Assembly: GCA_028683555.1 (NCBI GenBank)
Contig: JAQUHN010000015.1
Span: forward strand, 1 to 37,102
From: Geobacteraceae bacterium
Lineage (GTDB): Bacteria; Desulfobacterota; Desulfuromonadia; Geobacterales; Geobacteraceae
Reading direction: 5' to 3'
DNA length: 37,102 bases
Shown: positions 7,836 through 16,911 of the stretch, one piece after another
Numbering within the stretch: position 1 is the first letter of the stretch
Layout: every line of letters starts with the position of its first letter
Program-made: the position numbers and the translations under genes
Notes under the pieces: model-generated
Seen by the model: the letters and a program-made list of their open reading frames with translations, nothing else
What the model was told of the DNA's origin: nothing
Database searches by the model: none

Positions 7836-7912
7836 GGCAAAAGGCAAAGGGCAAACGGCAAAAGGGGAGTAGTACCGATCTCCCCTTCGCCCTCAGCCCT
7901 CTGTCTCGAGCC
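7836..7912. repeat. Degenerate GGCAAAAGGC-type inverted repeat between dnaK and dnaJ
   Basis: The left half repeats GGCAAA-like units four times; the right half holds the approximate complement (CCCTTCGCCCTCAGCCCT). The centre is a clean hairpin, AGGGGAG (7863-7869) with CTCCCCT (7880-7886). It might weaken readthrough into dnaJ, but no T-run follows on the leftward strand, so it is not a classical terminator. Confidence 0.55.
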
Positions 7913-7924
7913 ATTCGATGTAAT

Positions 7925-9835
7925 TTATTTATTTTCGTCTTTTACTTCTTCGAACTCGGCCTCGACAACCTTTTCATCCGAGCCGCCCTGCTCGGCGGCC
8001 GCTTCATCAGCAGGTTCGGCCCCTGGCTGCTGTGCCTTGGCGTAGACCGCTTCGGCCAGCTTGTGGGATGCCTGGGTGAGTTCGTCGGACGCCTTCTTGA
8101 TTGCTTCGGTGTCGGTTCCCTCCATGGCCTTTTTCAAGGCGGCAATGCCGTCCTCGATTTTCTGCTTCTCAGCGGCATCGATCTTGTCGCCGAACTCCGT
8201 GAGCGACTTCTCGGTGGAATAGATCAGGCTGTCGGCATGGTTGCGGGCCTCGATGGTTTCGCGCTTCTGCTTGTCCTCTGCGGCGTGCGATTCCGCGTCG
8301 CGCACCATCTTTTCGATCTCTTCCTTGGAGAGTCCGGAAGATGCGGTAATGCGGATCGACTGCTCCTTGCCGGTACCCAGGTCCTTGGCCGAAACGTGGA
8401 CAATGCCGTTGGCGTCGATGTCGAAGGTAACCTCAACCTGCGGCACGCCGCGGGGTGCCGGCGGAATGCCGGTCAGCTCGAAATTGCCGAGGGTCTTGTT
8501 GTCGCCGGCCATCTCCCGCTCGCCCTGGAGCACGTGGATGGTCACCGCTGGCTGGTTGTCGGCAGCAGTGGAGAATACCTGGCTCTTGCGGCACGGGATA
8601 GTAGTGTTCTTGTCGATGAGCTTGGTCATCACGCCGCCGAGGGTCTCGATGCCGAGAGAGAGCGGGGTAACATCCAGCAACAGTACGTCCTTCACGTCGC
8701 CGCGGAGCACGCCACCCTGGATGGCGGCGCCGATGGCTACCACCTCGTCCGGATTGACGCCCCGGTTCGGAACCTTACCGAAGATATCCTGCACCCTTTT
8801 CTGCACGATCGGCATACGGGTCATACCACCCACCAGGATGACTTCGTCGATTTCGCTGGGGGAAAGGCCGGCGTCCTTCAGTGCGGTCCGGCACGGGCCT
8901 TCCAGTTTGTCGATCAGCTCGGCACAGAGGGATTCCAGCTTGGCCCGGGTCAGTTTCAGCGTCAGGTGCTTCGGACCGGTGGCGTCAGCGGTAATGAACG
9001 GCAGGTTGATATCGGTTTCCATGGAAGTGGAGAGTTCGCATTTTGCCTTTTCAGCCGCTTCCTTGAGACGCTGCAGCGCCATCTTGTCGGAGCGCAGGTC
9101 AATACCCTGGTCCTTCTTGAACTCGTCGGCAATCCAGTCGATGACCTTCTGGTCGAAGTCCTCGCCACCGAGGAAGGTGTCGCCGTTGGTTGACTTGACC
9201 TCGAACACCCCTTCGCCGAGTTCCAGAATGGAAATATCGAAGGTACCGCCGCCCAGATCGAACACCGCGATCTTTTCGTCCTTCTTCTTATCGAGACCAT
9301 AGGCAAGGGCCGCCGCAGTCGGCTCGTTGATGATCCTGAGGACGTTCAGTCCGGCAATCTTGCCGGCATCCTTGGTGGCCTGACGCTGGGAGTCATCGAA
9401 GTACGCCGGCACGGTGATGACCGCATCGGTGACCGCTTCGCCCAGGTAGTCCTCGGCGGTCTTCTTCATCTTCTGCAGAATCATGGCGGCGATTTCCGGC
9501 GGCGAATACTGCTTGCCCCGCACCTCTACCCAGGCATCGCCGTTATCGGCTTTCACAATGTTGAACGGCGAGATGGCGATATCCCTGCGTACCGCTTCGG
9601 TATCGAACTTGCGGCCGATCAGGCGCTTGATGGCAAACAGGGTGTTTTCCGGATTGGTAACCGCCTGGCGTTTCGCCTGCTGGCCCACCGGTCGCTCGCC
9701 ACTGTCCGTGAAGGCGACCATGGACGGCGTGGTACGACTTCCTTCCGCATTTGCTATGACAACAGGCTCTCCCCCCTCCATGATGGCAACGCAGGAGTTG
9801 GTAGTACCCAGATCGATTCCTATAACCTTACTCAT
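7925..9835 (-). CDS. dnaK: Chaperone DnaK (Hsp70)
   Basis: This ATP-dependent chaperone works with DnaJ and GrpE. The 636 residues cover the whole family: the N-terminal nucleotide-binding domain opens with [13 protein letters not shown] and contains FDLGGGTFD and VGGMTRMP; the substrate-binding domain follows near residue 390; the acidic tail ends in [12 protein letters not shown], the usual C-terminus that contacts partners. AGGAGG lies 10 nt before the ATG. About 80 bp separate it from grpE upstream, with no second CIRCE, so it probably depends on the hrcA promoter. Confidence 0.98.
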   Translation of the reverse strand: MSKVIGIDLGTTNSCVAIMEGGEPVVIANAEGSRTTPSMVAFTDSGERPVGQQAKRQAVTNPENTLFAIKRLIGRKFDTEAVRRDIAISPFNIVKADNGDAWVEVRGKQYSPPEIAAMILQKMKKTAEDYLGEAVTDAVITVPAYFDDSQRQATKDAGKIAGLNVLRIINEPTAAALAYGLDKKKDEKIAVFDLGGGTFDISILELGEGVFEVKSTNGDTFLGGEDFDQKVIDWIADEFKKDQGIDLRSDKMALQRLKEAAEKAKCELSTSMETDINLPFITADATGPKHLTLKLTRAKLESLCAELIDKLEGPCRTALKDAGLSPSEIDEVILVGGMTRMPIVQKRVQDIFGKVPNRGVNPDEVVAIGAAIQGGVLRGDVKDVLLLDVTPLSLGIETLGGVMTKLIDKNTTIPCRKSQVFSTAADNQPAVTIHVLQGEREMAGDNKTLGNFELTGIPPAPRGVPQVEVTFDIDANGIVHVSAKDLGTGKEQSIRITASSGLSKEEIEKMVRDAESHAAEDKQKRETIEARNHADSLIYSTEKSLTEFGDKIDAAEKQKIEDGIAALKKAMEGTDTEAIKKASDELTQASHKLAEAVYAKAQQPGAEPADEAAAEQGGSDEKVVEAEFEEVKDENK

Positions 9836-9915
9836 ATATGTGTTCCTCCTTTTGGTGTCTCTGCAACTTTAAGCTAAGTATTCACCTTGAAAAAAACAAG
9901 GGGAGCGGAAAAAAT

Positions 9916-10503
9916 TTATTCACTGCCGTTTTTGGCCGGCGCGGCAACGGAAACCATTGCGGGCCGCAGCAGGCGGTCGTTCAGCAGATAACCTTTCTGA
10001 AACTCCTCGATGACCGCGTTCGGCGCGGCATCATCGCTCTCCACCCGACACATGGCCTGATGGAATGCCGGGTCGAAGGTGGCGCCTTTTGCTTCAACCG
10101 GCTCCACACCGAACTTCTTCAGCACCGACAACAGCATTGAGCGGGTCAGGTTTACCCCTTCAATAACCGCAGAAAGGCTCTCTTCCGAAGCATGGTCCAG
10201 GGCCCGCTCCATATTGTCCAGCACCGGCAGGATCTCCAGCAGCAGGCATTCGTTGCCGTACTTCATGAGATCTTCTTTTTCCTTCTGCACGCGACGGCGA
10301 TAGTTCTCCAGGTCGGCACGCTCACGGAGAAACTTGTCCCAGTTGGCAGAAACTTCAGCATCTTTCGCCGCCAGGGCCTCTTCAAGCTGGCGAATCCGCT
10401 CCGCCGGATCCGTCGCTACCCCTGCCTCGGCGGTAGTTTCAGCCGTCTTTTCCGGCTGCTCGCTATTTTCCGCACCGACTGTTTCGGTGTCATCCTTTTT
10501 CAT
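9916..10503 (-). CDS. grpE: Nucleotide exchange factor GrpE
   Basis: GrpE releases ADP from DnaK. The 195-residue protein has an acidic, disordered start (about 1-45), a long helix (about 45-100, with [18 protein letters not shown]) for dimerisation, and the C-terminal beta-domain ending [17 protein letters not shown], the family signature. I took ATG 10503. A GTG two codons earlier (10509) is better spaced from GGAG (5 nt instead of 11) and may be the true start. It begins 25 bp after the hrcA stop and belongs to the same operon. Confidence 0.95.
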   Translation of the reverse strand: MKKDDTETVGAENSEQPEKTAETTAEAGVATDPAERIRQLEEALAAKDAEVSANWDKFLRERADLENYRRRVQKEKEDLMKYGNECLLLEILPVLDNMERALDHASEESLSAVIEGVNLTRSMLLSVLKKFGVEPVEAKGATFDPAFHQAMCRVESDDAAPNAVIEEFQKGYLLNDRLLRPAMVSVAAPAKNGSE

Positions 10504-10528
10504 AGTCACAAATACTCCTTTCAGCGCG

Positions 10529-11560
10529 TCACTCTCTTCCCAGCAGTTCGCTGAGAATTCGTGCTGTATAGTCAACAATGGGAATTACTTTGTCATAGCC
10601 CATGCGGGTCGGGCCTATTACACCGAGAACCCCGATGGTATTCGGCCCGCTCGCATAGGGCGCGGTAACGACACTCATCTGGTTCATCCGGCTCAGAAAG
10701 TTCTCGGCGCCGATAAAAATATTAACCCTCTCGGCATCCATGCAGCGGTCAAGCAGGGTGATGAGCTGGCTCTTCTCCTCGAAGGCGCGGAAGATGTCCT
10801 TCATTTTCTCCACATCGGCGAACTCCGGCTGTTCGAGAATATTGACCTGCCCCTCGATGAAAACCTCCGCAGCAGACTCTTCCAGGGTCACTTCGGAGAG
10901 TCTCAGTGCCCGGCTCATAAGCTTGTCGTAGCGCACCTTCTCATCCGCCATCTCACTGATGATCCTGGCCTTTACCTCCGAAATCGTCAAACCATGGAGA
11001 AGCTCGTTCAGATAATTGGACATCCTCACCAGGTCTTCGGCGGAATAATCGTCCTCAGCTTCAATGATCCTGTTCTGGACGATCCCGCTTTCCGAAACGA
11101 GAATCACCAGGATCCGCGTACCGCAGAGCTTGACAAACTCCACCTGGCGGAAGACATTGGCCGCAAAGCGCGGCGCTATGACAATACCGATATAGTTTGA
11201 GATAGACGACAGGATTCTACTGGTTTCCTTGAGGATTTCCCCCACATCCCGGCTATGGACCCGGTACTGTCTGCGGATTTCCTCCTGCTGGCCTTCAGTG
11301 ATTGCACGAACCTGGAGCAGGGAATCGACATAGAAGCGGAAAGCCTTGTCCGTGGGAACTCGACCGGCCGAGGTATGGGGAGAGGACAAAAAACCCATCT
11401 CCTCCAGGTCGGACATGACATTCCGCACCGTAGCCGGCGACAGGGTAAGACTGTGGCGCCGAGTCACCGTGCGGCTGCCCACCGGTTCGGCGGTCCTTAT
11501 GTAATCATCGATGATGGCCTCAAGGATCTGTCTGCTTCGCTCCGAAAGGATATCGTTCAT
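10529..11560 (-). CDS. hrcA: Heat-inducible transcription repressor HrcA
   Basis: HrcA binds CIRCE and represses heat-shock chaperone genes. The 343-residue protein has an N-terminal winged helix (about 1-75, with [18 protein letters not shown] and [10 protein letters not shown]) followed by the GAF-like and dimerisation domains; [22 protein letters not shown] near the end is the family block. I placed the start at ATG 11560 because the protein then begins [13 protein letters not shown] as its relatives do; a longer frame would run through the CIRCE element. It is the first gene of hrcA-grpE-dnaK-dnaJ and so should repress itself. Confidence 0.96.
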   Translation of the reverse strand: MNDILSERSRQILEAIIDDYIRTAEPVGSRTVTRRHSLTLSPATVRNVMSDLEEMGFLSSPHTSAGRVPTDKAFRFYVDSLLQVRAITEGQQEEIRRQYRVHSRDVGEILKETSRILSSISNYIGIVIAPRFAANVFRQVEFVKLCGTRILVILVSESGIVQNRIIEAEDDYSAEDLVRMSNYLNELLHGLTISEVKARIISEMADEKVRYDKLMSRALRLSEVTLEESAAEVFIEGQVNILEQPEFADVEKMKDIFRAFEEKSQLITLLDRCMDAERVNIFIGAENFLSRMNQMSVVTAPYASGPNTIGVLGVIGPTRMGYDKVIPIVDYTARILSELLGRE

Positions 11561-11580
11561 GGTTGCCCCCGTAACGAAAG

Positions 11581-11607
11581 TTAGCACTCCATTAACTAGA
11601 GTGCTAA
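11581..11607. promoter_or_regulatory. CIRCE operator
   Basis: TTAGCACTC, a 9-bp spacer and GAGTGCTAA match the CIRCE consensus in every base. It lies 20 bp upstream of the hrcA start codon and just downstream of the predicted -10, so HrcA bound here would block the operon. This is the only CIRCE in the window. Confidence 0.97.
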
Positions 11608-11615
11608 CTTTCACA

Positions 11616-11644
11616 AAAGTAACAACCGCCCCCTCTTTTGTCAA
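11616..11644 (-). promoter_or_regulatory. Predicted promoter of the hrcA-grpE-dnaK-dnaJ operon
   Basis: On the minus strand TTGACA (11644-11639), a 17-bp spacer and TACTTT (11621-11616) precede the CIRCE. The -35 is perfect; the -10 matches three of six. The spacing and the position against CIRCE support it. Confidence 0.6.
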
Positions 11645-11657
11645 GGACTTTTACCTG

Positions 11658-12803
11658 CTACAAAAACCTGACAAAAACCTGATTCGAAAGGATCCTGCCC
11701 TTTGCTGTCAGGCGTAGGAAACCGTGCCGCAGCTCCAACAGGCCGGCGGCAAAAAGATCGGCACAGGCTGACCCGAAGACCTCCTGAAACGACACGGAAA
11801 ACTCCTTTTGAAAATGTTCGAGAGCAACTCCTTCCGCCAGCCGCAAGCCAAGAAAAAGGCTTTCCGCCATTGCCTCGGCCGGAGAAAGGGTGCGGCTCTC
11901 CCCGGTGGGGAGGCTGTCATCGGCAAGCAGCCGGAGATAGTCCTCGACCCGATCAGCATTCGAGAAGCGAATCCCATCACCAGGTGCCCGCAGGAAGGAA
12001 TGAGCACCGGCGCCGAAACCAAGAAAGGGACGCCGTTGCCAGTACCCGGAATTATGGCGCGAGCGGCAACCGGGCCGGGCAAAATTGGCGATCTCATACT
12101 GCTCGTAGCCGTTTGCACCCAGTATCTCCGCAGATTTTTCATACATGTCGGCCGCCACGTCCTCATCCGGCAGGGACAGCTTGCCCGCTTCTTCCAGCTC
12201 AGCAAAGGGAGTCCCTTCCTCCACGGCAAGACCATAGACCGAAAGGTGTTCCGGACGCAGCGCACAAGCACGCTCCAACTCGCGTTGCCACTGGCCGAGG
12301 GTCTGTCCCGGCAACGAATGGATCAGGTCGATGCCGATATTGTCGAACCCGGCGCCCCGCGCGGCGGCAAACGCAGCCAAGGCCTGTTCGGCGGAATGGA
12401 CCCGCCCGAGCCTCTCCAGCAAAGCATCATCGAATGACTGCACACCGAGCGAAAGCCGGTTGACTCCCGCGGCACGGAACGCCGCCAGCTTTTCGCCGGT
12501 TACGGTTCCGGGATTGCATTCCAGGGTAATCTCGGCATCCGCCGCAAGGGAATAGCACTGCGCCGCCGCCGCGATAATTCGCGCCACCTGCCGAGGTTCC
12601 AGCAGCGAAGGCGTTCCGCCGCCAAAGTAGAGGGTAACCGTGGCAGACCCCTTTTGCGGCATACCGGCGCGCAACGTCATCTCCCGCAGCAGCCCGGCAA
12701 CATACTGGTCGGCACTGCAGGGCGCATCGACACATGAATTGAAGGCGCAGTAGAGACATTTTTGCAGGCAAAATGGATAGTGAATGTAAAGTGACAGATG
12801 CAT
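11658..12803 (-). CDS. hemW: Radical SAM protein HemW
   Basis: The 381-residue protein is of the coproporphyrinogen III oxidase-like family. Its radical-SAM cluster motif is C12-x3-C16-x2-C19 (CLQKCLYC), without the extra Cys expected in true HemN; the start LYIHYPFC is typical of HemW, a heme-binding/insertion protein. Other blocks are YFGGGTPSLL, LECNPGT and NRLSLGVQSF. It ends 98 bp before the hrcA start, with the heat-shock promoter and CIRCE in that gap. No Shine-Dalgarno is seen before the ATG; instead a perfect inverted repeat abuts the start codon. Confidence 0.9.
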   Translation of the reverse strand: MHLSLYIHYPFCLQKCLYCAFNSCVDAPCSADQYVAGLLREMTLRAGMPQKGSATVTLYFGGGTPSLLEPRQVARIIAAAAQCYSLAADAEITLECNPGTVTGEKLAAFRAAGVNRLSLGVQSFDDALLERLGRVHSAEQALAAFAAARGAGFDNIGIDLIHSLPGQTLGQWQRELERACALRPEHLSVYGLAVEEGTPFAELEEAGKLSLPDEDVAADMYEKSAEILGANGYEQYEIANFARPGCRSRHNSGYWQRRPFLGFGAGAHSFLRAPGDGIRFSNADRVEDYLRLLADDSLPTGESRTLSPAEAMAESLFLGLRLAEGVALEHFQKEFSVSFQEVFGSACADLFAAGLLELRHGFLRLTAKGRILSNQVFVRFL

Positions 12804-12820
12804 GTTACAATCAGTGTAAC
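12804..12820. promoter_or_regulatory. Inverted repeat abutting the hemW start codon
   Basis: GTTACA, five bases, TGTAAC form a perfect dyad directly next to the hemW ATG (complement of 12801-12803), where a ribosome binding site would normally sit. It could be a regulator site or a small hairpin affecting hemW translation. The regulator is unknown. Confidence 0.45.
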
Positions 12821-12829
12821 GTACTCGAT

Positions 12830-12900
12830 GGAGGAAAGTCCAAAGTAAAGATGACCGGCAACTTTCCGGCTCAACGGACTACGGACAGAAGCCAATCCTC
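12830..12900 (+). ncRNA. Possible structured RNA with RNase P-like signature strings
   Basis: The 71-nt stretch begins with GGAGGAAAGTCC and has GGACAGAAGCC near its end; these resemble the two halves of the conserved core (CR-I and CR-V) of bacterial RNase P RNA, in the right order, but the usual interior is missing. It can fold as nested stems: GAGGA/TCCTC (12831-12835 with 12896-12900), AGTCC/GGACT (12837-12841 with 12876-12880) and CCGG/CCGG. GGAAAGT/ACTTTCC (12833-12839 with 12861-12867) is an alternative that excludes the first two. It lies between hemW and the tolQ promoter. It may be an RNase P remnant, an unknown regulatory RNA or chance. Confidence 0.28.
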
Positions 12901-12935
12901 TACTACGTGAAGAAATGTAAACGACAAAAATCGTG

Positions 12936-12964
12936 TTGACTTGATAGGGAGAGAAGCTTATTTT
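12936..12964 (+). promoter_or_regulatory. Predicted promoter of the tol-pal operon
   Basis: TTGACT, a 17-bp spacer and TATTTT lie about 38 bp before the tolQ start; both boxes are close to consensus. Confidence 0.6.
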
Positions 12965-13001
12965 ATCAATGTTTTTCACTTAGCAAACGGAGGTATGCAT
13001 C

Positions 13002-13676
13002 TTGGGAATCTTTGCCGTGACCGGTCCGGTCGTTCAAGCTGTTCTGGTGGTTCTCTGTTTTTTTTCCGTGGTATCCCTCGGCATCATCTTCTTTAAATTC
13101 CGCCAGGTGTACCGCGCCAACAGCCAGTCGGAAAAGTTCCTCGATTTTTTCTGGAAAGTGAAGCGGTTCGATTCCATCAACGCCCAGCTGGACCGTTTCA
13201 CCGATTCCCCGCTGGCGGTTCTTTTCAGCGAGGGCTTCAGCGAGCTGAAGAAATTGATGGAAAAGGGTGAGGAAAAAGAGGACCTGGATATCATCAGCAC
13301 CGACCTCGGCGGCGTCGAAAATATCGCCCGCGCCCTGCGCCGGGCAACCACCTCGGAGATCACCCGTCTCGAAAAATACCTTACCTTCCTCGCAACCACC
13401 GGCGCAACCGCACCCTTTATCGGGCTGTTCGGAACCGTGTGGGGAATCATGACCGCGTTCAAGGGCATCGGTGAGACCGGTTCGGCCTCGCTGGCCGTTG
13501 TTGCACCGGGCATCGCCGAAGCACTCATCGCCACGGCGGTAGGCCTGGTTGCCGCAATTCCGGCGGTCATGGGGTATAACCATTTCCAGCACAAGATCAA
13601 GGTGCTGATCGCCGAGATGGACAGCTTCTCCACCGAATATCTCAACATCGTGCAAAGATCCATCACCAGGAAATAG
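13002..13676 (+). CDS. tolQ: Tol-Pal energy-transducing protein TolQ (MotA/TolQ/ExbB family)
   Basis: TolQ forms, with TolR, the inner-membrane proton channel that powers the Tol-Pal envelope system at division. The 224-residue protein has three hydrophobic helices (about 8-30, 128-152 and 160-188) and the family block TGATAPFIGLFGTVWGI. The start is TTG at 13002 with GGAGG 8 nt upstream; an ATG at 12995 is out of frame. The sequence alone would also fit ExbB, but the tolR-tolA-tolB-pal neighbours settle it. Confidence 0.93.
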   Translation: MGIFAVTGPVVQAVLVVLCFFSVVSLGIIFFKFRQVYRANSQSEKFLDFFWKVKRFDSINAQLDRFTDSPLAVLFSEGFSELKKLMEKGEEKEDLDIISTDLGGVENIARALRRATTSEITRLEKYLTFLATTGATAPFIGLFGTVWGIMTAFKGIGETGSASLAVVAPGIAEALIATAVGLVAAIPAVMGYNHFQHKIKVLIAEMDSFSTEYLNIVQRSITRK

Positions 13677-13685
13677 GGGACGACC

Positions 13686-14102
13686 ATGGAAATCGGAAGC
13701 AGAGAGAGCCGAAACAACGCCATGTCGCAGATCAATGTCACGCCCCTGGTGGACGTGATGCTGGTCCTCCTCATCATCTTCATGGTAACCGCACCGATGA
13801 TGCAGCAGGGGGTCCAGGTGAATCTACCCAAAACCCAGGCAAAATCACTTTCCGCGGACCAGGAAACGGTGGTGGTTTCCATGGACCGGTCAGGCCGGAT
13901 ATTCATCAATGCGGTGGAAGCGACCCATGCCGACCTGACTGCTAAGCTGACCGAAATTTTTGCAACGAAAACCAAAAAAGAAGTCTTCCTGAAGGCCGAC
14001 CAGGATGTTCCGTACGGTGAAGTGGTAAAAACCATGGCGGAAATCAAAGGAGCCGGCATTGAACGGCTCGGCATGATGACGGAGCCCGCCGGGAAAAAAT
14101 GA
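13686..14102 (+). CDS. tolR: Tol-Pal channel protein TolR (ExbD/TolR family)
   Basis: The 138-residue protein has one transmembrane helix (about 20-40) that holds the conserved proton-carrying Asp (D23, in TPLVDVMLVLLIIFMV), then a periplasmic domain of about 95 residues. It begins 9 bp after tolQ, and its stop overlaps the tolA start in ATGA, so translation is coupled. Confidence 0.93.
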   Translation: MEIGSRESRNNAMSQINVTPLVDVMLVLLIIFMVTAPMMQQGVQVNLPKTQAKSLSADQETVVVSMDRSGRIFINAVEATHADLTAKLTEIFATKTKKEVFLKADQDVPYGEVVKTMAEIKGAGIERLGMMTEPAGKK

Positions 14103-14848
14103 GACATCAGCCGAAGAAAGATTTCGGGCTGGTATCTGCCATCACCTGCTCGCTCCTCGCCCATTTGGCATTCTTTGCCGCATTCACTTTTCTTGATTTC
14201 TATCGTCCGGCACACACCAACACGGTCCCGGTTTACTATGTGGACATAGTAAACCTCCCGGTGGCGAACCCGCAGGCCGGATCTCCCTCGGACCGCGGTT
14301 CGGACCAAGCTCCCGCGATACCTGAACCGCAAAAGGAAGAGATGCGGTTACCGGCCACCACCCCCCAGAAAATCCCTGCTGCGATCCCTGACAGAAAAAA
14401 GAGCGAGCCGCGCGCCGATACCGGACAGGAGTTCAATGAACGGCTTGCCCGACTGGAAAACAAGGTACAGGGTCAACACACCGAAGACGTCATTGCTCAA
14501 CTCCGGAAAAAGGTTGCCGCGGGCAGTGGCAGGGCAGGAATGCCGGGGGCAACGGGAACGGAAGCGGGCAGTGACTACGGCAGTTACATCCAGTCGCGCC
14601 TGCGTGATGCATTCGAAACCACCATCGCCACCAGCAGCAGAAACCCGTTGGTGGTGGTGCGGCTGACCATCGACCGGTTCGGCAAGGTGATCGGTTACCG
14701 CATTGAACGGACTTCCGGGGACAAGGTTTTCGAAGATTCGGTTTCCCGGGCAGTTGACCGGGCCGGAGAAAACTTCCCGCCGCCGCCCGGACGGAAAGAA
14801 TTCCAGCAGGGCTTTATCTTCAAGCCCGAAGGGGTAGGAAAGAAGTGA
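14099..14848 (+). CDS. tolA: TolA/TonB-type periplasmic linker protein
   Basis: The 249-residue protein has a short cytoplasmic end, one membrane helix (about 11-33), a Pro/Lys/Glu-rich middle with a short helical piece (about 110-135), and a C-terminal TonB/TolA domain (about 155-245; DAFETTIATSSRNPLVVVRLTIDRFG). It should link the TolQR motor to TolB and Pal across the periplasm. The middle region is short beside the long Ala/Lys helix of enterobacterial TolA. It overlaps both neighbours by 4 bp. Confidence 0.88.
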   Translation: MRHQPKKDFGLVSAITCSLLAHLAFFAAFTFLDFYRPAHTNTVPVYYVDIVNLPVANPQAGSPSDRGSDQAPAIPEPQKEEMRLPATTPQKIPAAIPDRKKSEPRADTGQEFNERLARLENKVQGQHTEDVIAQLRKKVAAGSGRAGMPGATGTEAGSDYGSYIQSRLRDAFETTIATSSRNPLVVVRLTIDRFGKVIGYRIERTSGDKVFEDSVSRAVDRAGENFPPPPGRKEFQQGFIFKPEGVGKK

Positions 14849-16131
14849 AAAAAGTTGTTCTGTTTCTACTGTTCGCGATACTGACCGCCGGCACGCTCTG
14901 CGCCGCGGATGATTACCTGGAAGTTACCGCCTCTCCAGAGCGGAAGGTATCACTCGCCGTAGCACCACCGGTCAGCCAGGGCGGAGCAGCGAACAGCGAA
15001 ATCTCCCGGAATGTGATGGATGCCCTCCAGTTCGACATGGATCTTACCGGCCTCTTTACTGTTCTGGACACTTCGCTGGCAGGAACACTCTCCGGGATCC
15101 GCCCCGGTGAATTCGACATGGCGCCCTGGCGTGCCGCGGGCGCGGAATACTTGATAAAATCCGCCTACCAGCTGAACGGAGATGACACTATCCTGGAATG
15201 CCGACTCTACGATGTGATCCGCGGCAGACAGGTTCTGGCAAAACGGTACTCCGGCAAAAGAAAAGATGCCCGCCGCATGGCCCATTCCTTTTCCGATGAG
15301 ATCCTGCTCCTCATGACGCGGGAAAAGGGGCCGTTTACCGGCAAGATCGCCTTTGTATCGAAAAAGTCCGGCAACAAGGAAATCTACCTCATGGACTATG
15401 ACGGCTACACTGTGCAGCGGCTCACCGCCAACGGTTCCATCAACCTCAATCCGGACTTCTCGCCCAACGCCCGGGAGATCATCTATACCTCCTACAAAAA
15501 GGGCAACCCGGACCTCTACCGCCGGGATTTGTTCAGTACCGCCGAAGCCCGTATCTCATCGCACCCGGGAATCAACATCACCGGCAGCTGGTCGCCGGAC
15601 GGCAGCAAGGTAGCCCTCGCCCTGAGCAGAGACGGCAATGCCGAGATCTATGTCATCAGTAAAGACGGCAAACAGCTGAAGCGCCTCACCCGCAACAATG
15701 ATATCGACACATCTCCCGCCTGGTCACCCGATGGTGGCAAGCTGGCATTTCTGTCCGACCGGCTCGGCAAACCGCAAATCTTCGTCATGAACGCCGACGG
15801 CTCGAACAGCTATCGCCTGACCACCAGCGGCGCCTATAATGTAAGCCCGACCTGGTCGCCAAAGGGTGACCGAATCCTTTATTGCCGGCAGCAACCGGGC
15901 GGATTCCAGATCCACTCCATCACCCCGGATGGCAACGACGATATCCAGCTCACCAGCGAAGGGAGCAATGAGCATCCCCGCTGGTCGCCGGACGGCAGGT
16001 TCATCACTTTCAGTTCAACCCGTGACGGAATCCAGGCCCTCTATGTCATGCGCGCAGACGGCAGCGGACAGACAAAAATCTCCCGCGGCGGAAGCGCTGA
16101 TTCCCATCCCGTCTGGTCGCCCCGCTGGTAA
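14845..16131 (+). CDS. tolB: Periplasmic Tol-Pal protein TolB
   Basis: The 428-residue protein starts at GTG 14845, overlapping tolA by 4 bp. Residues 1-21 are a signal peptide (KKVVLFLLFAILTAGTLCAA). Then come an N-terminal alpha/beta domain (to about 160) and a six-bladed beta-propeller made of PD40/WD40-like repeats, visible as recurring W-SPDG blocks (GSWSPDGSKVA, PAWSPDGGKLA, PRWSPDGRFIT). TolB bridges TolA and Pal. Its last repeat ends close to the C-terminus, as is normal. Confidence 0.96.
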   Translation: MKKVVLFLLFAILTAGTLCAADDYLEVTASPERKVSLAVAPPVSQGGAANSEISRNVMDALQFDMDLTGLFTVLDTSLAGTLSGIRPGEFDMAPWRAAGAEYLIKSAYQLNGDDTILECRLYDVIRGRQVLAKRYSGKRKDARRMAHSFSDEILLLMTREKGPFTGKIAFVSKKSGNKEIYLMDYDGYTVQRLTANGSINLNPDFSPNAREIIYTSYKKGNPDLYRRDLFSTAEARISSHPGINITGSWSPDGSKVALALSRDGNAEIYVISKDGKQLKRLTRNNDIDTSPAWSPDGGKLAFLSDRLGKPQIFVMNADGSNSYRLTTSGAYNVSPTWSPKGDRILYCRQQPGGFQIHSITPDGNDDIQLTSEGSNEHPRWSPDGRFITFSSTRDGIQALYVMRADGSGQTKISRGGSADSHPVWSPRW

Positions 16132-16262
16132 TCGTTTACAGCACGTGCAACCAACTCCGGGGCTATGAAAACCGTTGCCACTCATGTATACTGCTCCACG
16201 TTTCAAACGCCCGGTGCGGTTCCGGAAGACCCGCTACTTAATTCATGAAAAAGGAGAAGAAA

Positions 16263-16811
16263 ATGAGAAAACAGATTTTCGGAACGCTGCTCATGCTCTG
16301 CTGTTTTGCCCTTGCTGCAGGGGGATGCGCAAAAAAAGAACTGGTCAAGGAAGATGAAGGCCTTGCCCAGAACGACGCGGTAACCAGCCAGGCAGCCACT
16401 TCGGTGCCGACAACCACGGCAGTTCCCCAGGAGCCGGTGGTAAAGGATGAAACCCTTACCGGAACTACCTTGGCCGCAGAACCGTTTGAGACCCTCTATT
16501 TCGACCTGGATTCCTATGTTCTCAGCCAGGATGCCCGTGATGCCCTTGACAGTAATGCCCAGTGGTTGCTGAAAAACACTGCCGGCTCTGTCCGCCTCGA
16601 AGGAAACTGCGACGAGCGGGGCTCCGATGAATACAACCTGGCCCTTGGCGAGAAACGCGCCAAGGCAGCAAAGAACTACCTGGTTACCTTGGGAATTCCG
16701 GCCGACCGGCTTGCCACCATCAGCTACGGCAAGGAAAAACCTGCCGATCCGGGGCATAACGAAGCCGCCTGGGCCAAAAACCGGCGGGTTGACTTCGTAA
16801 TCGTGAAATAG
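16263..16811 (+). CDS. pal: Peptidoglycan-associated lipoprotein Pal
   Basis: The 182-residue lipoprotein anchors the outer membrane to peptidoglycan. I placed the start at ATG 16263, not the in-frame ATG at 16245, because AAGGAG (16251-16256) is then the ribosome site and the protein begins with a clean lipoprotein signal ending LAAGGC. After a Thr/Pro/Val-rich tether comes an OmpA-type domain (about 75-182) with YFDLDSYVL, GNCDERGSDEYN and NRRVDFVI. A TATACT (16187-16192) in the 131-bp gap after tolB might be a -10 box, but no good -35 goes with it. Confidence 0.96.
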   Translation: MRKQIFGTLLMLCCFALAAGGCAKKELVKEDEGLAQNDAVTSQAATSVPTTTAVPQEPVVKDETLTGTTLAAEPFETLYFDLDSYVLSQDARDALDSNAQWLLKNTAGSVRLEGNCDERGSDEYNLALGEKRAKAAKNYLVTLGIPADRLATISYGKEKPADPGHNEAAWAKNRRVDFVIVK

Positions 16812-16826
16812 CGCGGGTACGGTACG

Positions 16827-16852
16827 AAAAGGAGCCGCAGACGGCTCCTTTT
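16827..16852 (+). terminator. Rho-independent terminator after pal
   Basis: AAAAGGAGCCG (16827-16837) pairs with CGGCTCCTTTT (16842-16852) around a CAGA loop. It should reduce but need not abolish readthrough into cpoB, which starts 60 bp on. Confidence 0.8.
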
Positions 16853-16911
16853 CTGTATCCGCATCGCAGCGGAAACAGACGATTGTTACTGAACAAGGAG
16901 ATGAAACAGTC

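Noticed and set aside
8063-9193. 376-codon frame opposite dnaK
   Set aside because: Shadow of the dnaK codon pattern without a ribosome site or recognisable domain.
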